Assembly (NCBI GenBank): GCA_965371445.1
Contig: CBDUYN010000013.1
Span: forward strand, 1-64,000
Source of the DNA: DASWIG01 sp965371445
Lineage (GTDB): Bacteria; Acidobacteriota; Thermoanaerobaculia; Multivoradales; J023
Length of the DNA: 64,000 nt
Direction of reading: 5' to 3'
Within the stretch, counting starts at the first letter, position 1, and the number at the start of each line of letters is the position of its first letter. The translations under genes were made by a program, and so were the position numbers. This document shows positions 58,101-64,000 of the stretch, in pieces. The notes under the pieces are model-generated. The model worked only from the letters and a program-made list of their open reading frames with translations. It was not told where the DNA came from and ran no database searches.

Positions 58101-61100
58101 GCGGCTACTTCCAGCGGCCGGGGCTGACCGCCCGGCGCTTCGTCCCCGATCCGTTCAGCACCCAGCCGGGAGAACGGCTCTACCGCACCGGCGACCTGGC
58201 CCGCTACCGCAACGACGGCAACCTGGAGGTCGCCGGCCGTATCGACCGGCAGATCAAGCTTCGCGGGTTCAGGATCGAGCCCGGAGAGATCGAGGCGAGC
58301 TTGCTTCGCCACCCCGCGGTTCGAGAGGTGGCGGTCGTGATGTCCGACCGGGGCGCCGCCGGGGAACGACGTTTGGTCGCTTTTTTCGTCGCTGGCGGCG
58401 AGCCGGCGCCGCAAAGCGGTGAGCTACGCCGCCTCCTTGAGCGACAGCTGCCCGACTACATGATCCCCGGACGTTTTTTGAGACGTCGCCAGCTCCCTCT
58501 CAACCGCCGCAGCAAGGTCGACCGGACGGCGCTCAGCCGCGAAACGATGGAGCACGAGCCGCCGGAAGGGCCGGCCGGCGCCCTCGTGGCCCCGCGAGAC
58601 CCGATCGAGGAAATGGTGGCGGAGGTCTGGGCCGGCCTGCTCGATCTCGACCGCGTGGGGGCTCACGACGACTTCTTCGAGCTAGGAGGCCACTCGCTTC
58701 TGGCGACGCGGGTGATCGCGCGGCTGCGGCGAAGCTTCCAGGTAGAGCTTGCGGTTCGCTCGCTCTTCGAGAATCAGACGGTCGCCAAGCTCGCGAGTCA
58801 CCTCCGGGAAGCTCTCAAGAGGGGCTCGCGAGTGGCCATGGCACCGCTCAAACGGGTGCGTCGCGACCGTGAGATTCCCCTCTCCTTCGCGCAACAGCGC
58901 CTGTGGTTTCTCCATCAGCTCGAGCCAGCCAGCCCGGCCTACAACGTCCAGGGCGCTTTCCGCCTGGAAGGTCCCCTCGACACGGCCGCTTTGGAAGGTG
59001 CGCTGCGGGAGATCGTCCGGCGCCACGAGGTCCTGCGCACCACGCTCCCGAGCGTCGAGGGGGTCGCCCGGCAACGGATCGCCACGAACACCTGTCACCT
59101 CATGGTCGTCGACCTCGGCAAGCTCTCACCACAGCAGCAGCAGAGCGAGGTGCGTCGCCGCCTCGCGCAAGAGACCCGAAGCCCCTACGAGCTGACGCGG
59201 GACCGGCCCCTGCGCCTGCGGTTGCTCCGCCTCTCTCCACGTCTCGCCGTCCTGGCTCTCGGCGTGCACCACGTCGCGTGGGACGGCTGGTCGCAGGGCA
59301 TTTTCCACCGCGAGCTGACGGCACTCTACGACGCCGGCTCCCGGCGGCAGCCCTCGCCGTTGCCGGAGCTTGCCATCCAGTATGCCGACTTTTCCTGCTG
59401 GCAGCGGGAAGCCATGTCCGGCAAGACGCTCAAGGCCCTGCTCGCCTACTGGTGTCGCCAACTGATGGGGCTTTCGCCCCTCGAGGTCCCCCTCGACCGG
59501 CCTCGTCCGGCGATGCAGACCTTCGCGGGCGCCTCGTGCGGGCTGCAGTTGCGACGCGACGTGAGCGCCGCTCTGAAGCATCTCAGCCAGGAGCGGGGCA
59601 CCTCGCTTTTCATGACCCTCCTGGCGGCGTGGATGACGCTGCTCTATCGACATTCGCCTCAACGCGACATTGCCGTGGGCTCGCCGATCGCCAACCGCAA
59701 CCACGAGGAGCTCGGGGGATTGATCGGCTGTCTCGTCAATACCCTGGTGTTTCGCGGCGACCTGTCCGGCCATCCCCGCTTCTCGGAGCTCCTGGAGCAG
59801 GTCCGCGAGGTCACCCTGGAGGCCTACACGCATCAAGATCTGCCTTTCGAGCAATTGGTCGACGAGCTGGCACCGGTGCGCGACTTGAGCCGGCACGCTT
59901 TGTTCCAGGTTTCCTTCGCCCTGCACAACGCTCCGCACGTAGAGCTTCGCCTGCGAGGGCTCAAGATCGAAGCGGTGGAGACCGGCCCCCTTTTCGCCCG
60001 TTTCGAGCTCGACTTCCACTGCTGGGAAACGGGCACCGGGACGGCCCCGGGGGCTTTGTCCGGAGTGCTCCTCTACAACACGGACCTCTTCGACGGCACG
60101 ACGATCGCCCGGTTTGTCCGTCATTTTGAGAACCTTCTCTCCGGCATCGTGACGCTTCCCGAGTCGCGCCTCTCCGGTCTACCCCTGTTGGCGAGCTCGG
60201 AGCGGCATCAGCTGCTCGTCGAGCGCAACGCCTCCGGCTGGCACCCCACCCTGCGGGCCGCAGGGGAGGAGCGGATAGAGGGTTTCCATCAGCGCTTCGA
60301 GCTCTGGGCCGAGCGTACGCCGGACGCGGTCGCGGTGACCGGCGCTACGGCGACGCTGAGCTACCGGGAGCTGGAGCAACGCGCCAACCGGCTGGCGCGG
60401 TACCTGGGCCGCCGAGGGTGCGGCCCCGAAACCGTCGTGGGTTTGTCCGCCGAGCGTTCCCCGGAGATGGTCGTCGCCCTTCTGGGTATCCTCAAGGCCG
60501 GGGCGGCCTATCTGCCGCTCGACCCGAGCCTTCCGGAGCGACGCCTGAGCTACATGCTGACAGACTCCGGCGCCTCGCTGCTCCTCACACGGAGATCTCT
60601 TGCCGGGCCGCCGGGGCTTGGCAAGACACTGCAGCGCGTCGACCTCGACGCCGACGACCCAGCCATCGCGAGTTGCAGCGACATGAGACCACCTCGTCGG
60701 GTGAGGTCCTCGAACCTGGCTTACGTCATCTACACCTCCGGCTCGACGGGCCAGCCCAAGGGAGTCGCAGTGACCCATGGCGCCGTGATCAACTTCTTGC
60801 AGGCGATGGCTCGGCGGCCGGGGCTCACCGAGCGTGACGTCTTGCTCTCGGTGACCACCCTTTCGTTCGACATCGCCGTATTGGAGCTGTTTCTGCCGCT
60901 CGTCACGGGTGCCCGGGTCGCCATCGTGCCTCGCACAGTGGCCTTGGACGGCCTGCGCCTGGCCCGGGCGCTGGACGAGTCGCGCGCCACGGTGATGCAG
61001 GCCACGCCGGCCACTTGGCGCCTGCTCCTGGAAAGCGATTGGCCGGGCCGGGAGACGCTCAGGGTCTTCTGTGGCGGAGAAGCGCTGCCCGGGGCCTTGG

Positions 61101-64000
61101 CCGACGAGCTCCGGCGACGGTGCGCCTCGGTCTGTAATCTGTATGGCCCGACGGAGACCACGATCTGGTCGACGGTCGCACAGGTGGAAGCCGTTCCAGG
61201 CCCGGGCCCGGCCGCCCTCGGGCAGCCGATCGCCAACACCCGGATCTATCTCCTCGATCGTTGCCTGGAGCCGGTGCCAGGCGGCGCCGTGGGCGAGCTC
61301 ACGATCGCCGGCACAGCTCTTGCCCGGGGCTATCTGGGCCGCGGCGCACGAACGGCGGAGAGCTTCGTGCCGCATCCATTCGGCACCTCGGCGGGGGAAC
61401 GGCTCTACCGGACCGGCGACCTGGCGCGCCATGGGGCCGATGGCGAGCTCCTCTTTCTCGGCCGCGCCGACCACCAGGTCAAGGTGCGCGGTTTCCGGAT
61501 CGAGCCGGGCGAGATCGAGGCGGCGCTGGAGCAGCATCCGACCGTGCGAGAGGCGGTGGTCGAGACCCGGGAGGCGCGCGGGGCCGAGACGGACTCGGGC
61601 CACCCGGTTCTGGTCGCTCACGTCGTGCCACGGGGTGGGGTCGAGGCGGCACAGGAGCGGATCCCGCGCTGGCGCAGCTACCTCCAGGAGCGCTTGCCCG
61701 CCTACATGGTGCCGGCGGTTTTCATGCTCGCGACGAGCCTGCCACGCCTGCCCAACGGCAAGGTCGACCGGCGGCGGCTGCCGGCACCCGAGGCGACGCG
61801 GCCGGAGCTCGAGTCCGGCTACGTGGCGCCACGCACGGCGACCGAGAAGGCGCTGGTGGCGATCTGGGCCGACGTCCTGGGGCCGGAACGAGTGGGTGTC
61901 GACGACGACTTCTTCGCGTTGGGCGGAGATTCCATCCTGAGCATCCGGATCGTCGCCCGGGCTCACCGGCGCGGTCTGCATCTGAGTCCGAAGGACCTCT
62001 TCCAGCATCCGACGGTCGCCGAGTTGGCACGGCTCGCGCTTCACCCTGCCCCTGCCCCGACGAGCGTCGAGCGACAGGCTCCCCTCCCCGACCTCCCCCT
62101 CACCCGTGTCGACCGACGCTTCGAATCCGACGCCGAGGTAGAAGGGGTCTTCCCCGTTTCGCCCGCCCAGCAGGACATGTTCTCCCATTGGCTCCATGCG
62201 CCCGGCTCACAGGCTTACCTGATGCAGATCAGCTACGAGATCGAGGGCGCGCTCGACGTCGCGGCCTTCCGGCAGGCCTGGCGACGGCTCATGGATCGGC
62301 ATTCGACCCTCCGCACCTCGTTGCTTTGGGAGGGGCTGGAGCGACCGCTCCAGGTGGTGCATCGCCACCTGGAGCTGCCTTGGGAAGAGCGCGACTGGCG
62401 CTTCACCCGAGAGCACGAGACGCTCGCCGCCTACCTGCGGGCTGACCGCGCGCGTGGCTTCGACCTCACCCGGCCACCGTTGACGCGATTCACGCTCCTG
62501 CGGCTGGCCGACGAAAGGTGGTTTTTCACCTGGAGCTACCATCACGTCATCTTGGACGGCTGGTCGACGGCACGGGTGCTAGGGGAGGTTTTGACGCTGT
62601 ACCGGGGCCTGTGGGCCGGACGGGAGGTTCGCCTACCGCCGACGGTGGCGTACCGCGAGTACCTCGCCTGGCTGGAGAGCCAGGACGCGGCAGGGGCCGA
62701 GACTTTTTGGCGGCAGGCCCTGCGCGGTCTTACCAGCCCGAGCCCACTGCCGTTTGACCGCCAGGTCGTCGCCACTCCGGACGATGCCGAAAAACGAGGA
62801 GAGCGGCGCGTTGCCCTGTCGGAGACCGTCACCGCGGAGCTCGATGGTTTTGCGCGACGCCATCGCCTCACCCTCAACACCCTGGTCCAGGCGGCCTGGG
62901 CTCTGGTCCTGGGACGCTACGGCGACGAGGAGGACGTGCTCTTCGGGGTCACCCACTCGGGGCGTCCGCCGGAAGTCCCGGGCATCGAATCGATGGTCGG
63001 CCTTTTCATCAACTCCCTACCGTTGAGAGTGTCCCTCAAGCCTGCGGCGGTGCTTCTCCCTTGGCTCCGGGAGATTCAATCGTGGAATGCGGCGATGCGC
63101 CACTATGGCTACAGCCAGCTCTTCCAGGTGCAGGAATGGAGCGGGCTCCCTCCGGGACGCCTGGCGTTCGACAGCCTGTTGATGTTCGAAAACTACCCCC
63201 TGGACGCGGCCGCTCTCGACCCTGCGGGGACGGGCCTTACCTTCAAATGGGTCGGCAATGCGGCGCACACCAGCCTTCCCCTCGACCTGGTGGCGGTGCC
63301 GGGTGCCTCGCTGCAGGTGCGCCTGTCCTACGACAGCCGGCGGTTTGACGCGACTTCCATCGCTCGCCTCGCCGGCGCCTTCAGGACCCTCCTGGAAGGC
63401 TTCGCGGCCCGGCCGTCCGGGCGCTTGGCGGAGCTTTGCGTGCTCTCTCGGCCGCAGCGTCACCAGGTGGTCGTGGAATGGAACGACACCGCCGTCCACG
63501 AGGTAGGAGAATCCTCCGTCGTGGCGCTTTTCGAGGCCCAGGTTGAACGGGCTCCGGAGGCCGTGGCGGTGATTTCGCAAGAGACGCGCTTGAGCTACCG
63601 CGAGCTCGATCACCGGGCCCGCCGGCTGTCCCACCGCTTGCGTCACCTCGGTGTAGGGCCGGAGACGCTCGTCGCCATCTACCTTGCCCGCTCGCCAGAG
63701 GCGGTGGTGGCGCTCTTGGGAGTGCTCAAGGCCGGTGCCGCCTACCTTCCCCTGGATCTCCTCGCCCCGCACGAGCGGTTGGCCTGGATCCTGGAAGAGA
63801 CCGCGACGCCGGTCGTGTTGACCCAGCGAGACCTCGCCGACGCGCTGCCCGAAACCTCGGCGCGCCACATCTGCCTCGACCTCGACGAGGCGGTGGCCAG
63901 GCCGCCGCCGGCCGGCGGCGAAGCGCCGCACGAAAGCCCGGCTTACGTCATCTACACGTCCGGCTCGACAGGCCGACCCAAAGGGGTGGTCGTTACCAGG
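49118..64000 (+). CDS. Giant non-ribosomal peptide synthetase 2 (partial, open at the window edge)
   Basis: One uninterrupted frame of 4,961 codons from GTG 49118 to the last base; the 3' end is outside. I checked frame continuity at fourteen motif landmarks. Residues 1-55 are a TubC_N-type docking domain. Then four full modules and a part: C1 60-510, A1 to 1020, T1 1061; C2 1125-1565, A2, T2 2120; C3 2180-2620, A3, T3 3184; C4 3240-3690, A4, T4 4264; C5 4340-4770; A5 from 4800. C motifs: HHTIADG, HHIVSDQ (variant), HHIISDG, HHVAWDG, HHVILDG. Hand-derived codes: A1 DVENIGAVTK and A2 DIESIGTVVK (Glu at 239, basic-residue-like), A3 DMRGVGHGAK (unknown), A4 DILQFGLIWK (close to the glycine code). 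T4 has GGDSI, unlike the other GGHSL carriers. No epimerase or methyltransferase is seen. Confidence 0.95.

Overview
The window is about 68% GC over most of its length, densely coding, and looks like the chromosome of a soil or sediment Gram-negative bacterium. A TonB-dependent receptor implies an outer membrane. The abundance of large eukaryotic-type Ser/Thr kinases, cyclase-AAA signalling proteins and STAND ATPases, next to a big NRPS/PKS locus, fits Acidobacteriota best, with Myxococcota the main alternative. This assignment is an inference from gene style, not from a marker gene. No rRNA or tRNA gene was recognised.

Layout. 1-1209: a gene-free stretch with degenerate palindromic repeats, including a 162-bp direct repeat. 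1210-4506: an island of clearly lower GC with an unusual protein that fuses a calcineurin-like metallophosphoesterase to a whole GroEL-like chaperonin domain (the most striking item here), then two small unknown genes. 4610-5425: a 5'-truncated AlbA_2/HATPase-type gene. 5795-11485: a 1,896-residue protein with kinase, AAA ATPase, helical-repeat and two oligopeptide-binding (SBP_bac_5) domains. 11552-13931: a decayed CHAT protease gene, a perfect 42-bp-period array of eight hairpin units, a CGNR zinc-finger regulator, and an AbrB-HicA-HicB toxin-antitoxin operon.

14241-21824: a ten-gene Mrp-type cation/proton antiporter operon in the order E-F-G-(MbhD/E-like)-B-C-D1-D2-small membrane protein-D3. 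Up to D1 this is the order of archaeal Mbh/Mrp modules, and there is no full-length MrpA. 21834-34415: a signalling block. It holds a Ser/Thr kinase with a C-terminal cyclic-nucleotide-binding domain, divergent from two tandem class III cyclase/AAA/TPR proteins (the second lacks the catalytic Arg), then a TIR-domain protein overlapping an nSTAND1-WD40 membrane ATPase.

34463-64000: a TonB-dependent receptor and a hybrid NRPS-PKS cluster. NRPS-1 is C-A-T-C-A-T. A convergent B12-type radical SAM C-methyltransferase follows, then a KS-AT-ACP polyketide module, then a giant second NRPS that starts with a TubC-type docking domain and is still open at the window edge (at least 4,961 codons; four complete C-A-T modules plus C-A). 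PKS and NRPS-2 overlap by 4 bp and carry a plausible docking pair. The expected product is a peptide-polyketide with at least two residues, one malonate-derived unit and at least five further residues, one probably glycine. No terminating domain lies in the window.
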